64,000 nucleotides of DNA from NCBI RefSeq assembly GCF_001693485.1, contig NZ_MAXC01000016.1:1-64000 (forward strand), read 5' to 3'. Within the stretch, counting starts at the first letter, position 1; each line of letters begins with the position of its first letter. Positions 16,775 to 25,755 of this stretch are shown in pieces. Source of the DNA: Bradyrhizobium sp. LMTR 3 (GTDB lineage: Bacteria; Pseudomonadota; Alphaproteobacteria; Rhizobiales; Xanthobacteraceae). A program made the translations under genes and the position numbers. The notes beneath the pieces were generated by a model. It saw nothing but the letters and a program-made list of their open reading frames with translations, was not told the origin of the DNA and made no database searches.

Positions 16775-18541
16775 ATGCTCGACAGGACGGACGACAGTTC
16801 GGTTGCCGCCGACAATTGGCTTGCGCAGTTCGAGGAAGCGCTCGGCAAACCCGACGAAGGGTTGTTGAAGACGCTGTTCCATCCCGACAGCTATTGGCGC
16901 GATGTGCTGGCGCTGAGCTGGAATATCCAGACGCTGAATGGCGCCGACGCCATTCTGGAAGCCCTTCCGCCGCTGGCTCACCGCATGGCTCCCGCAGGCT
17001 TTGCCATCGCACCCGATCGCGCCGCGCCGCGCAAGGTGATGCGGGCGGGCACCAACGCCATCGAGGCGATCTTCAAATTCGAAACCAAGGTCGGGCGCGG
17101 CAGCGGCATTATCCGCCTGATCCCCGATGCGGACGATGGCAACCGCCTGAAGGCCTGGACGCTGCTGACAGAACTCGGCGAACTCAAGGGCTTTGAGGAA
17201 CAGCTCGGCATGAACCGCCCGCGCGGCAACGCCTATTCGCGGGACTTTCGCGGGCCGAACTGGCTCGACCTGCGCAAGGCCTCAGCCGGATATTCGGATC
17301 ATGATCCCACCGTGCTGGTCATCGGAGGCGGGCAATCCGGGCTGTCCATCGCCGCGCGGCTGAAGCAGTTGAATGTCGATACGCTGATCGTCGATCGCGA
17401 GAAGCGCATCGGCGACAATTGGCGCAAGCGCTATCACGCGCTGACGCTGCACAACCAGGTGCAGGTCAATCACCTGCCCTATATGCCGTTCCCGCCGAAC
17501 TGGCCGACCTATATTCCGAAGGACAAGCTGGCCAACTGGTTCGAAGCCTATGTCGAGGCCATGGAGCTGAATTTTTGGACCGGGACCGAGTTCGAGGGCG
17601 GCCGCTATGACGAGACGGAAGGCCGCTGGACAGTGACGCTGCGCTGCGTCGACGGAGCCACGCGCACCATGCATCCACGCCACGTCGTGCTGGCGACCGG
17701 CGTCAGCGGCATTCCGAGCGTGCCCGATATTCCCGGATTGGAGGATTTCGCCGGCAAGGTGATGCATTCCAGCCAGTATGACGACGGTGAGAACTGGAAG
17801 GGCAAGCGCGCCATCGTGATCGGCACCGGCAACAGTGGCCACGACATCGCACAGGACCTGCATTCCAGCGGCGCAAAAGTCACGCTGTTCCAGCGCTCTT
17901 CGACGCTGGTCGTCAGCATCGAGCCATCGGCGCAACTGGTCTACGCGCCTTACAATGAAGGCACGCTCGAGGACAACGACCTGATCACTGTCTCGATGCC
18001 GCTCAAGCTGGCGCGCAAGAGCCACGCGATGACAGCGGAAAAATCCAAGGTGCTCGACACGGAATTGCTCAAAGGTCTCGAAAGCGTCGGCTTCAAGCTC
18101 GATTTCGGCGAGGACAATACTGGCTGGCAGTTCAAATATCTCACCCGTGGCGGCGGCTATTATTTCAACGTCGGCTGCTCCGATCTTATTGTCAAAGGCG
18201 ATATCGTGCTGAAGCAATTTGCCGATCTCGACACGTTCACGGCGGCAGGCGCCAAGATGAGGAGCGGCGAGACCATCGCCGCCGATCTCGTCGTGCTGGC
18301 GACCGGCTACAAGCGCCAGGAAGAACTGGTGCGAAAACTGTTCGGCGAGGCGGTAGAGAAGCGCGTCGGCACGATCTGGGGATTTGGCGAGGAGCAGGAA
18401 CTGCGCAACATGTACAGGCGGACCGGCCAGCCCGGCCTGTGGTTCATCGCCGGCGGTCTTGCGCAATGCCGCATCGGCTCAAAACATCTGGCGCTGCAGA
18501 TCAAGGCGATCGAGGAAGGGCTGTTGCCGCGAGGCGCGTGA
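16775..18541 (+). CDS. NTF2 domain fused to a flavin-dependent monooxygenase
   Basis: This 588-residue protein has an NTF2-like domain at residues 1-145 and an FMO/YUCCA-like oxygenase after it. VIGGGQSG at about 183-190 binds FAD, and VIGTGNSG near 350 binds NADPH. LATGYKRQ is the late ATG motif, and HNQVQVNHLPYMPFP resembles the substrate region of FMO-like enzymes. GGGA precedes the ATG. The last 41 bases overlap the convergent DUF2380 gene. Oxygenation of a small nucleophile or a Baeyer-Villiger-type reaction is plausible; the substrate is unknown. Confidence 0.88.
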   Translation: MLDRTDDSSVAADNWLAQFEEALGKPDEGLLKTLFHPDSYWRDVLALSWNIQTLNGADAILEALPPLAHRMAPAGFAIAPDRAAPRKVMRAGTNAIEAIFKFETKVGRGSGIIRLIPDADDGNRLKAWTLLTELGELKGFEEQLGMNRPRGNAYSRDFRGPNWLDLRKASAGYSDHDPTVLVIGGGQSGLSIAARLKQLNVDTLIVDREKRIGDNWRKRYHALTLHNQVQVNHLPYMPFPPNWPTYIPKDKLANWFEAYVEAMELNFWTGTEFEGGRYDETEGRWTVTLRCVDGATRTMHPRHVVLATGVSGIPSVPDIPGLEDFAGKVMHSSQYDDGENWKGKRAIVIGTGNSGHDIAQDLHSSGAKVTLFQRSSTLVVSIEPSAQLVYAPYNEGTLEDNDLITVSMPLKLARKSHAMTAEKSKVLDTELLKGLESVGFKLDFGEDNTGWQFKYLTRGGGYYFNVGCSDLIVKGDIVLKQFADLDTFTAAGAKMRSGETIAADLVVLATGYKRQEELVRKLFGEAVEKRVGTIWGFGEEQELRNMYRRTGQPGLWFIAGGLAQCRIGSKHLALQIKAIEEGLLPRGA

Positions 18542-19490
18542 GTTCCGTCTCGCGATCCCTGATTTGCCTGATGATGAAGGCTGCCGCGCGGCGCCAGGCT
18601 TCGTCGTTGTCGCCGCGGAAGCTGACGAGGCGTTCGAACACCACCTTCCGCGCCTTCACATCGATGATGTCGAATTTCGCCCATTGCACGAGCGTGCTCA
18701 TCTTGTGAACGCTGCCGATCAGGAGAAGGTCGGCGCCGGCCGCCTGCGCCTTGCCGAGCAATTGATTGGCAGTGAGGTCACCGACCGAACAGGCGTTTGC
18801 CGGACAATCGAGGTCGGCGCTTCGCAGCTTTCCGCTCGCCGCCAGATCGGTACGCAGCGAGGCTTCGAAAGCGCGCAGGCGTCGCAGATGGTCGGCGCTT
18901 TGATCGGTGACTTCGCCCGAGGTGTCAATATGTTCGATTTCCGCGACTGCGAAGATGAGCGGCTTGTCCTGCGCCCGATCCAGCAGACGGTTCTGAATCA
19001 GCCACCGTGCGCCGCGGCTCCAGGCCACATTGGCGCCCATGCGCAGGTCAGTCTGCGCGACCGCGACGATCACCCCGGATCTGGCGTCGCGAATCTTGTA
19101 GGTGACCGCGTATTCCGTCCGGGTGATGCGCGTGACGATTCCGATCATCGACTGATCTGCGTCAAGTCCGGCGGCGATCCTGGCTTCGCAGCCCTCGCAA
19201 TCCCGCAACTTGCCCGCTTTCGCCGCCTGGTCGTTCACAGCGCTGACGTCGACCAGTTGGTAGCGCCCGGACGCCTCGATCAGCCGGCGCGCTTCCTCCG
19301 TCGAAAGCCGCAGTTGCTCGTGGTCGATATCATCAGGGGGAACGTAGGCGGCACCGGCACTGAAATCCTCCAGCTCGAACGGAAAGACCGCGATTTTGAT
19401 CGGAGGCGCCGCGGCCGTTTCGGCGGCTCCAGCCGGCGCGAGCGCGGCAAGCACGATTGCCTGAGCGAGGATAAGGGCGATGTAGCGCAT
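18501..19490 (-). CDS. Secreted DUF2380/DUF3280-type protein
   Basis: This 329-residue protein starts with a signal peptide (cleavage after GAA, about residue 22) and then reads PIKIAVFPFELEDFS, the opening of DUF2380/DUF3280 proteins. Paired cysteines occur in CEGCEA and in DCPANAC. In methylotrophic alphaproteobacteria such proteins are found near methanol dehydrogenase genes, which fits the MoxYX-like pair encoded divergently just upstream. Start 19490 has GAGGTGG; the frame is open to 19682, but that part would precede the signal peptide. It overlaps the end of the monooxygenase gene by 41 bases on the opposite strand. Confidence 0.75.
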   Translation of the reverse strand: MRYIALILAQAIVLAALAPAGAAETAAAPPIKIAVFPFELEDFSAGAAYVPPDDIDHEQLRLSTEEARRLIEASGRYQLVDVSAVNDQAAKAGKLRDCEGCEARIAAGLDADQSMIGIVTRITRTEYAVTYKIRDARSGVIVAVAQTDLRMGANVAWSRGARWLIQNRLLDRAQDKPLIFAVAEIEHIDTSGEVTDQSADHLRRLRAFEASLRTDLAASGKLRSADLDCPANACSVGDLTANQLLGKAQAAGADLLLIGSVHKMSTLVQWAKFDIIDVKARKVVFERLVSFRGDNDEAWRRAAAFIIRQIRDRETELTRLAATALPRSP

Positions 19491-19657
19491 GGACCACCTC
19501 GGGAACTGAGAACGCGGAGCTACCTTGCTCGTCGCGATATCGCGCGATCTGCTGCCCTGCCGAAACGGCAGCTTTCCCTGGAATGGCCGGGTGAAATACC
19601 CGATCTTGTCCTGCCCCGCTTTCTTCCCGGGGAATTTTGCTTCTATAGTCGAACCCA

Positions 19658-21061
19658 ATGGGAGGGAGCTTGCGACAGGCATCCAACTCCGTGGCGAGGC
19701 CTGTGCCCGCCATCGATCTGAAGCTGCGGCTGGCGTTACGCGTCGCGGCGCTAGCGGCAGTTTGCTTCATCGCCGTCGCGGCCTACGCCTTGTTCGACAG
19801 CGACCGTGCCGCGAAGGCCAAAGCGAGCCGTATCGCCGAGATCGTGGCCCGGGATCTCTCGTTGCAGCAATCGCAGGCGCAGTGGCTCTCCGTCTCCATC
19901 AACGCAACGCCGGATTTGCAGGGAATCGCGGCGCTGATGGAGCCGGGCCTTTGCATTGCCTACCGCGACAACACCGGCGCGTTTCGCCAGGGCGTCTGCA
20001 GCGGAGCGCCTGCCGACGACATGGCTGCGCCCGAAAGCTTCGCCTCCCTCTATCGCGCCGTCTTTCGTCCGGGTGAACCGGTCTCGATGCCGGTCCTCGT
20101 GGCCGACAGCGCCCGGGGCATGGCGGTCGCGACCTTCGACCCGGCCACGCAGATCGGCCAGAGCTGGCGCGAGGTGAGCCGGCTGCTCTCCATCATGGCT
20201 TTCGCGCTGGCAGGTCTTTGTGTTGCGGTCTATGCGGTGCTGGCGCGGGCGCTGCGGCCGACCCAGGCCATTGCCACGGGACTGCGGCAACTGGCGGCAA
20301 ACGATCTTTCCGCACGCCTGCCGCGCTTCGACCTTGCAGAATTGTCGGCAATTTCCGGCGTCTTCAACACCCTTGCACAGCGGCTGCAGGCAACGCTTGC
20401 CGAGCGCAACGCCTTGACGCGAAAACTGATCGAAGTGCAGGACGAGGAGCGGCGCCATCTTGCGCGCGAGCTGCACGACGAATTCGGCCAGTCGCTTTCC
20501 GCCATCGCGGCGCAGGCTGCCGCCGCCGCCCACACCGCGGAGCGCCAATGCCCGCCACTGTACGAGGAATGCCGGAGCATCTCGCGCACGACCGCGCATA
20601 TGATGGAAACCTTGCGCGGCGCGCTGGTGCGCCTGCGGCCGCCCGATGTCGAGGAACTCGGCCTCACCCTCAGCCTCGAAAGCCTGGTTGCGAGCTGGAA
20701 TGGTTTTGAGAAGGGCCGCACCCGATTCGAGATTATCGTCAGTGGCAACGCCGACGATTTGCCGCCCGGTGTCCGCGCCAGTCTTTATCGCATCGCGCAG
20801 GAGGCAATCACCAATGCAGCCAAGCACGCACAGGCTAGGTGCGTGCAATTGCGTCTCGAGGCCGGAGACGCCGAGATCGTCCTGACCGTCGAGGACGACG
20901 GCGAAGCGGCCAGCGCCAGCCTGACGCCGAAAGTCGGCATGGGATTGCTCGGCATGCAAGAGCGCGTGGTTTCGCTCGGCGGGACCTTGCAGTTCGAGCG
21001 GCAGGAGGCGGGCGGCGCCCGGCTCGTCGCGCGCATTCCCACGATGCGGGTGGAGCCTTAG
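19658..21061 (+). CDS. Sensor histidine kinase, MoxY-like
   Basis: This 467-residue membrane kinase has one segment at about 27-46, a periplasmic domain of the LapD/MoxY N-terminal type (about 47-175), a second segment at about 176-198, a HAMP-like region, and a HisKA_3 domain with His273 in RHLARELHDEFGQSL. The ATPase domain shows EAITNAAKHA and GMGLLGMQERV. The start is uncertain: ATG at 19658 has no site, while TTG at 19670 has GGAGGGAG immediately before it. The response regulator begins 2 bases after the stop, so they form one unit. MoxYX regulates methanol dehydrogenase in Paracoccus; the target here is unknown. Confidence 0.87.
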   Translation: MGGSLRQASNSVARPVPAIDLKLRLALRVAALAAVCFIAVAAYALFDSDRAAKAKASRIAEIVARDLSLQQSQAQWLSVSINATPDLQGIAALMEPGLCIAYRDNTGAFRQGVCSGAPADDMAAPESFASLYRAVFRPGEPVSMPVLVADSARGMAVATFDPATQIGQSWREVSRLLSIMAFALAGLCVAVYAVLARALRPTQAIATGLRQLAANDLSARLPRFDLAELSAISGVFNTLAQRLQATLAERNALTRKLIEVQDEERRHLARELHDEFGQSLSAIAAQAAAAAHTAERQCPPLYEECRSISRTTAHMMETLRGALVRLRPPDVEELGLTLSLESLVASWNGFEKGRTRFEIIVSGNADDLPPGVRASLYRIAQEAITNAAKHAQARCVQLRLEAGDAEIVLTVEDDGEAASASLTPKVGMGLLGMQERVVSLGGTLQFERQEAGGARLVARIPTMRVEP

Positions 21062-21063
21062 AG

Positions 21064-21729
21064 ATGGCAGACACTGCAGGCCGTACGCGCGTGATGCTGG
21101 TGGACGACCATGCCATTGTGCGCGAGGGCTATCGCTCGCTGTTGCAGAAGCAGGATCGCCTGCAAGTCGTCGCCGAAGCCGACAATGGGGCCGACGCGTA
21201 TCGCGTCTACAAGGAAGCCAGGCCCGACCTCGTCATCATGGACCTGTCGATGCCGGGAATTGGCGGAGTCGAGGCCGTCAGGCGCATCCGGCAATGGGAC
21301 AAGTCGGCGCGCATCCTGGTCTTCACGATGCACCAGAGCGCCGCCTATGCGATCCAGGCGATCAAGGCGGGCGCACGCGGCTTTGTCACCAAAAGCAATC
21401 CGCCCGACGCGCTGCTGCGCGCGATTACCGAAGTCATGGCCGGACGCATCGCGCTCAGCCCCGACATCGACCACGAACTCGCCATCAACCGGCTTGCCGA
21501 CGAGCCTTCGGCAGTCGACACACTGAGCCCACGGGAATTCGAAGTCCTGCGCATGCTGCTGGCGGAGAAATCCGTGGATGAGATCGCAAACACGCTGCAT
21601 ATCAGCGTCAAGACCGCGGCCAACACGCGCTATCAGATCCGCGCCAAGCTCGGCGTCGCCTCCGACATCGAATTGGTCCGCCTGGCGCTTCGCCAGCGGA
21701 TCATCGCGGCGGAGGATATCGGGAGCTAA
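21064..21729 (+). CDS. NarL/LuxR-family response regulator, MoxX-like
   Basis: This 221-residue regulator has a receiver domain with the acidic pair in VDDHAIVREG and the phospho-acceptor Asp60 in LVIMDLSMPG, and a C-terminal LuxR HTH (LSPREFEVLRMLLAEKSVDEIA) at about residues 154-205. It follows the kinase gene by 2 bases. The upstream frame is open to 20839 but lies inside the kinase. It is probably phosphorylated by that kinase and acts at an unlinked or neighbouring promoter. Confidence 0.92.
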   Translation: MADTAGRTRVMLVDDHAIVREGYRSLLQKQDRLQVVAEADNGADAYRVYKEARPDLVIMDLSMPGIGGVEAVRRIRQWDKSARILVFTMHQSAAYAIQAIKAGARGFVTKSNPPDALLRAITEVMAGRIALSPDIDHELAINRLADEPSAVDTLSPREFEVLRMLLAEKSVDEIANTLHISVKTAANTRYQIRAKLGVASDIELVRLALRQRIIAAEDIGS

Positions 21730-21823
21730 TCTGGAAGAAACGTGCCATGCGCAAATCCCCCTCGTGCTTCGGGCAGTTCTTTGCAACACTCCCGGCCAAC
21801 AAATATCAGATCGGGAGAAGCGC

Positions 21824-22792
21824 ATGTCGGCCATTCTCGGCTCGGGCGAGCACCGTTACCGCGTCGTCGAAAACTGGGCGAAGCTGCCGGACGGCTGGAG
21901 CCTGACCGACGTCGCCTCCGTCGCCGTCGACAGCAGGGACCGCATCTACGTCTTCAACCGCGGCGCCCATCCGATGGTGGTGCTGGATCGCGAGGGCAAT
22001 TTCATCAAGAGCTGGGGCGAAGGCCTGTTCAACCGCGCGCATGGCCTGCACATCGATGCCGACGATAATCTCTATTGCACCGACGACGGCGACCACACCG
22101 TGCGCAAGTGCACCACAGACGGCAAGGTGCTGCTGACCATCGGCATCCCGAACAAGCCGGCGCCGTTCATGAGCGGCGAGCCGTTTCACCGTTGCACCCA
22201 CACCGCGCTGTCGCCGAAGGGAGAAATCTATGTGTCCGACGGCTACGGCAATGCCTGCGTCCACAAATATTCGCCTGACGGTAAGCTCCTGAAGACCTGG
22301 GGCGAGCCCGGCACCGATCCCGGCCAGTTCAATATCGTTCACAACATCGCCTCCGACGCCGAAGGCTGGGTCTATGTCGCCGACCGCGAGAACCACCGCG
22401 TGCAGGTGTTCGACGGTAACGGCAAATACGAGACGCAGTGGAATTATCTGCACCGGCCGTGCGCGCTGTGCTGCTGCGGCGGCAAGCAGCCGACGTTCAT
22501 CGTCGGCGAGCTCGGCCCCGGCATGGCCGTCAATCGCAAGGTGCCGAATCTCGGTCCACGGCTTTCGATCGTGGATTCAAAAGGCAAGCGCATCGCCCGA
22601 CTCGGCGGCGAAAACGGCCCAGGGCCGGAGGCCGGCAAATTCCTCGCGCCCCACGGCATCGCGCTGGATTCCAGGGGCGACATCTATATCGGCGAGGTCG
22701 GCGTCACCGACTGGAAGACCAGCTTTCCGGATACGCCGATGCCGCCGGAGGTCGGGTTGACGCGCTGCCTGCAGAAGCTGGAGAAGATCTAG
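21824..22792 (+). CDS. NHL-repeat beta-propeller protein
   Basis: This 322-residue protein is built of NHL-type blades, for example VASVAVDSRDRIYVFNRG, HGLHIDADDNLYCTDDGDHTVRK, VHNIASDAEGWVYVADRENHRV and HGIALDSRGDIYIGEVG. The family includes peptidylglycine amidating lyase-like proteins, but lyase activity cannot be assumed. A CALCCCGG cluster near residue 210 could bind metal. There is no signal peptide. GGGAGAAG precedes the ATG at 21824; the frame extends upstream into the response regulator and was trimmed. Confidence 0.85.
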   Translation: MSAILGSGEHRYRVVENWAKLPDGWSLTDVASVAVDSRDRIYVFNRGAHPMVVLDREGNFIKSWGEGLFNRAHGLHIDADDNLYCTDDGDHTVRKCTTDGKVLLTIGIPNKPAPFMSGEPFHRCTHTALSPKGEIYVSDGYGNACVHKYSPDGKLLKTWGEPGTDPGQFNIVHNIASDAEGWVYVADRENHRVQVFDGNGKYETQWNYLHRPCALCCCGGKQPTFIVGELGPGMAVNRKVPNLGPRLSIVDSKGKRIARLGGENGPGPEAGKFLAPHGIALDSRGDIYIGEVGVTDWKTSFPDTPMPPEVGLTRCLQKLEKI

Positions 22793-22828
22793 TCTAGGGC
22801 GGCCCCGACAGCAAAGTGCCGGAGCTTG

Positions 22829-23752
22829 CTATGGTCGGCGACCGGAACGGCCTCGCCCATCAAATAAATTGTGCTCACGCGCGAGGCCTTCTCCAACGAT
22901 ATCGAAGAAGGCACGCACGCGCGCCGTCTTCTTCAGATCAGCATGTGTCACGACCCACAATTCGCCAACCAGATCCGGCACCGCATCCGGCAGCGCGCGG
23001 GCGAGATCGCGATCCTCGTCCCCGAGATAGCAAGGAAGCAGCGCAAGGCCGATGCCGGCCTTCGCAGCGATGAACTGATTGACGAGGCTGTTGGTCCGGT
23101 AGACGAAGGCATCATCCGGCACCATTCGATTGAGCCAGTCGGCCGCCATGATACCGACTGCGGTCTCCTCCCATCCGATCAGGGCGTGGCGGCCGAGATC
23201 TTCTGGCGATGAAACGGCCCCGCCTATTTCTTTGAGATAGCCGGTTGCGCCGTAAACCGTCCATGCGACGTCGGCGAGCTTGCGGCCCCAGAGATCGCCC
23301 TCCTTCGGCCGCATCGGACGAAGCGCGATATCAGCCTCGCGGCGCGAGAGATTGAGGACGCGGTTGTCGACCACGAGCTCGACGACGATGCCGGGATGGG
23401 TTCGCCGGAACGCGGCGAGATGGCTGGTCAGCTTCCGATATGCCAGCGTCTCCGAGGAGGTTACGCGCAGGCGGCCGGAGGGACGGTGATCCCGCCCCGC
23501 AATGTCGCGGTCGATCGCGAGCGCCTCATCTTCCATCCGCTCGGCCGCTGCCGCCATCCGCTCGCCGGCCGGCGTCGCTTGATACGCTCCGCCGGGAAGC
23601 CGCTCGAACAGACGCACGCCGAGCCGCGTTTCCAGGGCATTCAGGCGCCGAAACGCGGTCGAATGATCGATGTCAAGCGCTTTGGCGGCGCCGGTGAGGC
23701 TGCTTGCCCGATGCACCGCCAACACGAGTTGGGGCTCGTTCCAGTCCTCCAT
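22829..23752 (-). CDS. LysR-family regulator
   Basis: This 307-residue regulator opens MEDWNEPQLVLAVHRASSLT with the HTH GAAKALDIDHSTAFRRLNALE at about residues 21-41, then a binding domain (GRLRVTSSETLAYRKLTSHLAAF). It is divergent from the NTF2-like gene at 23952, with an inverted repeat between them, so that gene is its likely target. The ribosome site is weak. Confidence 0.9.
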   Translation of the reverse strand: MEDWNEPQLVLAVHRASSLTGAAKALDIDHSTAFRRLNALETRLGVRLFERLPGGAYQATPAGERMAAAAERMEDEALAIDRDIAGRDHRPSGRLRVTSSETLAYRKLTSHLAAFRRTHPGIVVELVVDNRVLNLSRREADIALRPMRPKEGDLWGRKLADVAWTVYGATGYLKEIGGAVSSPEDLGRHALIGWEETAVGIMAADWLNRMVPDDAFVYRTNSLVNQFIAAKAGIGLALLPCYLGDEDRDLARALPDAVPDLVGELWVVTHADLKKTARVRAFFDIVGEGLAREHNLFDGRGRSGRRP

Positions 23753-23772
23753 GGCGCATGACGTAAGCGCCG

Positions 23773-23788
23773 CTTGCAGTTACGCAAG
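23773..23788. promoter_or_regulatory. Inverted repeat, possible LysR box
   Basis: CTTGC-AGTTAC-GCAAG has 5-bp arms and contains T-N11-A. It lies 20-36 bases upstream of the LysR start and about 165 bases upstream of the NTF2-like gene, the usual place for an autoregulatory LysR site. Support is sequence symmetry and position only. Confidence 0.4.
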
Positions 23789-23951
23789 TGACGCTGGCGT
23801 ATTCCCAACGTGCTTTCCGCCGCGCCAAACGTTACCTACCGCAACGGGAAGCGAGTGAGGAACTCAAGGTGACACCGATCCGGCCTTGCACCGGAGCGTG
23901 AGGCCACGGCCTCCTCGCATCGACAACCTTCAACACATGGGAGTCCGAGAA

Positions 23952-24377
23952 ATGGGTGCTCCGTCCCCCGAACTTTGCAATCTCTGGCTGGCACGCGCGT
24001 TCAATGCGCAGGACGTTGACGCCGCGGCAGCGATGTACCACCCCGACGCCTCGATCGTTCAGGTCGACGAGGTCCATGGCGGCAGCAGCGTCGCGCGCGG
24101 CGCCGACGGCATCCGCAAGACGATGGCGGCCTATGTCGGATTGAAGCCGCACATGGATGTCGTCACCCATCACACGACGGTTTCGGGCAACTTCGCGATG
24201 ACGCGATCGCAGTGGCTGATCAAGGGCACCGACGAAAACGGCAAGCGCACCGAGGTGCATCACCACGGTATGGAGGTACACCGCCGGATGCCCGACGGCA
24301 CCTGGGTGTTCTTCATGGATCACCCGTTCGGCGCCGATCCGAGCTGGGCGGTCGAAGCTCCACCGCACACCGAATAG
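23952..24377 (+). CDS. NTF2-like (SnoaL/DUF4440-type) protein
   Basis: This 141-residue protein shows the NTF2 pattern NAQDVDAAAAMYHPDASIVQVDE near its start, and NFAMTRSQWLIKGTDENGKRTEVHHHGMEV in its second half (listed as consecutive pieces of about 15 residues). No catalytic residue can be assigned. Start 23952 has GAGA just upstream; ATGs at 23886 and 23937 are alternatives. It is divergent from LysR at 22829-23752 and probably under its control. Confidence 0.75.
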   Translation: MGAPSPELCNLWLARAFNAQDVDAAAAMYHPDASIVQVDEVHGGSSVARGADGIRKTMAAYVGLKPHMDVVTHHTTVSGNFAMTRSQWLIKGTDENGKRTEVHHHGMEVHRRMPDGTWVFFMDHPFGADPSWAVEAPPHTE

Positions 24378-24404
24378 TCGCGCCATACAGCCCACGCCGG
24401 AGGC

Positions 24405-24485
24405 ATGGGTGCAGACGGCGCCATCTTCGGTACGGCGGCGCTGCTCGGGCTGCAGAGCATCCTGACCAGCGCCGCCAAACCGTAG
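24405..24485 (+). CDS. Possible 26-residue small protein
   Basis: An ATG at 24405 with CCGGAGG directly upstream opens 26 codons to a TAG at 24485. The product, starting MGADGAIFGTAALLGLQ, is short and hydrophobic. Only the good ribosome site supports it; the frame could be chance in a 390-base gap. The remainder, 24486-24767, shows no gene. Confidence 0.2.
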   Translation: MGADGAIFGTAALLGLQSILTSAAKP

Positions 24486-24767
24486 ACGCCAGCGCAACGA
24501 TGACCCATCGCCATTCCCCTGAAGTCTTCGAAAAATGCGTGCCTACCGTCGAATCGCCCGGCCCGGGCGGCCTATCACGATGGATTGACCGCGAATGTCC
24601 GGCATTGGCGAGGTCAGGAACCGGGGCTTTTTCCAGAGTCACGGCAGCGAATCACGCGTTCCCGCTGCTGGATAAGCCCCGGAACGCTCTTCACAATCCC
24701 GTCACGCTGCCTGTAGTATGCAGGGCGCATGCTGCTTCGCAGCTAACATGGGGGTCAGGAGCGTTAC

Positions 24768-25325
24768 TTGAACGCACATGTCTCGCAGGGCGGTTGGCCG
24801 GTACTGGTGCTGAACGCGGATTTCCGGCCGCTGAGCTACTACCCGCTGTCTCTCTGGTCGTGGCAGGACGCGATCAAGGCGGTGTTCCTCGACCGCGTCA
24901 ACATCGTCGAGCATTACGATCGCGCGGTACACAGCCCGAGCTTCGAGATGCAGCTTCCGAGCGTGGTGTCGCTCAAATCCTTCGTCAAGCCGACCACGCA
25001 TCCCGCCTTCACCCGCTTCAACGTCTTCCTGCGCGACCGCTTCGTCTGCCAGTACTGCAACGCGCATGACGACCTGACCTTCGATCACATCATCCCGCGC
25101 AGCAAGGGCGGCCAGACCACCTGGGAGAACGTCGTCGCGGCCTGTTCGCCATGTAACTTGCGCAAGGGCAATCTGACCCCGCAGCAGGCAAAGATGTTTC
25201 CGCGGCAACACCCGTTCGCGCCGACGGTGCATCAACTGCATCGCAACGGGCGGTTATTTCCGCCGAACTATCTGCACGATAGCTGGCTGGATTATTTATA
25301 CTGGGACACCGAGCTCGATCCGTAG
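24768..25325 (+). CDS. HNH endonuclease family protein
   Basis: This 185-residue protein has a C-terminal HNH fold: CQYCNAHDDLTFDHIIPRSKGG, with paired cysteines, the DH motif and the N in TTWENVVAACSPCNLRKGN (about residues 94-130). The N-terminal part (VLVLNADFRPLSYYPLSLWSWQDAI) is typical of a widespread family whose cellular role is not settled. It starts with TTG, supported by CAGGAG 7-12 bases before it. It stands alone with no phage or restriction genes nearby, so it looks like a conserved chromosomal gene. Confidence 0.9.
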   Translation: MNAHVSQGGWPVLVLNADFRPLSYYPLSLWSWQDAIKAVFLDRVNIVEHYDRAVHSPSFEMQLPSVVSLKSFVKPTTHPAFTRFNVFLRDRFVCQYCNAHDDLTFDHIIPRSKGGQTTWENVVAACSPCNLRKGNLTPQQAKMFPRQHPFAPTVHQLHRNGRLFPPNYLHDSWLDYLYWDTELDP

Positions 25326-25503
25326 GATACGGGCGTCTCAAAGTGGATCGTCACAGCGCGACGAGGTCACACCGTCGTTGAACCCAATCCGGCCGAGATA
25401 AGTTAGAAAATGCAACCGGTTAAGGGATTGCCGCCAGCGGCTTTCTGCGCAGCTTTAATGGATTTTCAGGGAACGGAATGCTATATTCTTTCCCAGAGGA
25501 AAC

Positions 25504-25755
25504 ATGATGTCGGCGCAGCCTCGAACAATCACTTCTACCGAAGCCTATATTCGCGACCTTGCGTCTCGGCACCGGGTAGTCTTCGTCCCAACCAAGCTCG
25601 ACGTCTTCGCGCAAGACGTAACGCGTCTTGCTGCAGATGATGTACGCCTCGACGAAGTAGAATGCCTGCTCCTCGGCTTGCAGCGCGCGGGCCATCTCAG
25701 CCGCCCGGAGCTTGTCCATCTTCAGGCTCGATATCTGCGTGAAGCCAAACGGTGA
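25504..25755 (+). CDS. Small partner gene of Fic (candidate antitoxin)
   Basis: This 83-residue, mostly helical protein precedes fic and overlaps it by the four bases GTGA at 25752-25755. The layout is that of a toxin-antitoxin pair. The class I antitoxin motif (S/T)xxxE(G/N), as in VbhA, is absent by eye, so either it is a different kind of partner or inhibition works another way. Notable segments are TSTEAYIRDLASRHRVVFVP and RPELVHLQARYLREAKR. AGAGGA precedes the ATG pair. GC is lower than in the neighbours. No homologue was recognised. Confidence 0.7.
   Translation: MMSAQPRTITSTEAYIRDLASRHRVVFVPTKLDVFAQDVTRLAADDVRLDEVECLLLGLQRAGHLSRPELVHLQARYLREAKR

Noticed and set aside
24212..25069. 285-codon frame running from the NTF2-like gene through the gap into the HNH gene
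   Set aside because: It overlaps two better supported genes in other frames and has no conserved content.
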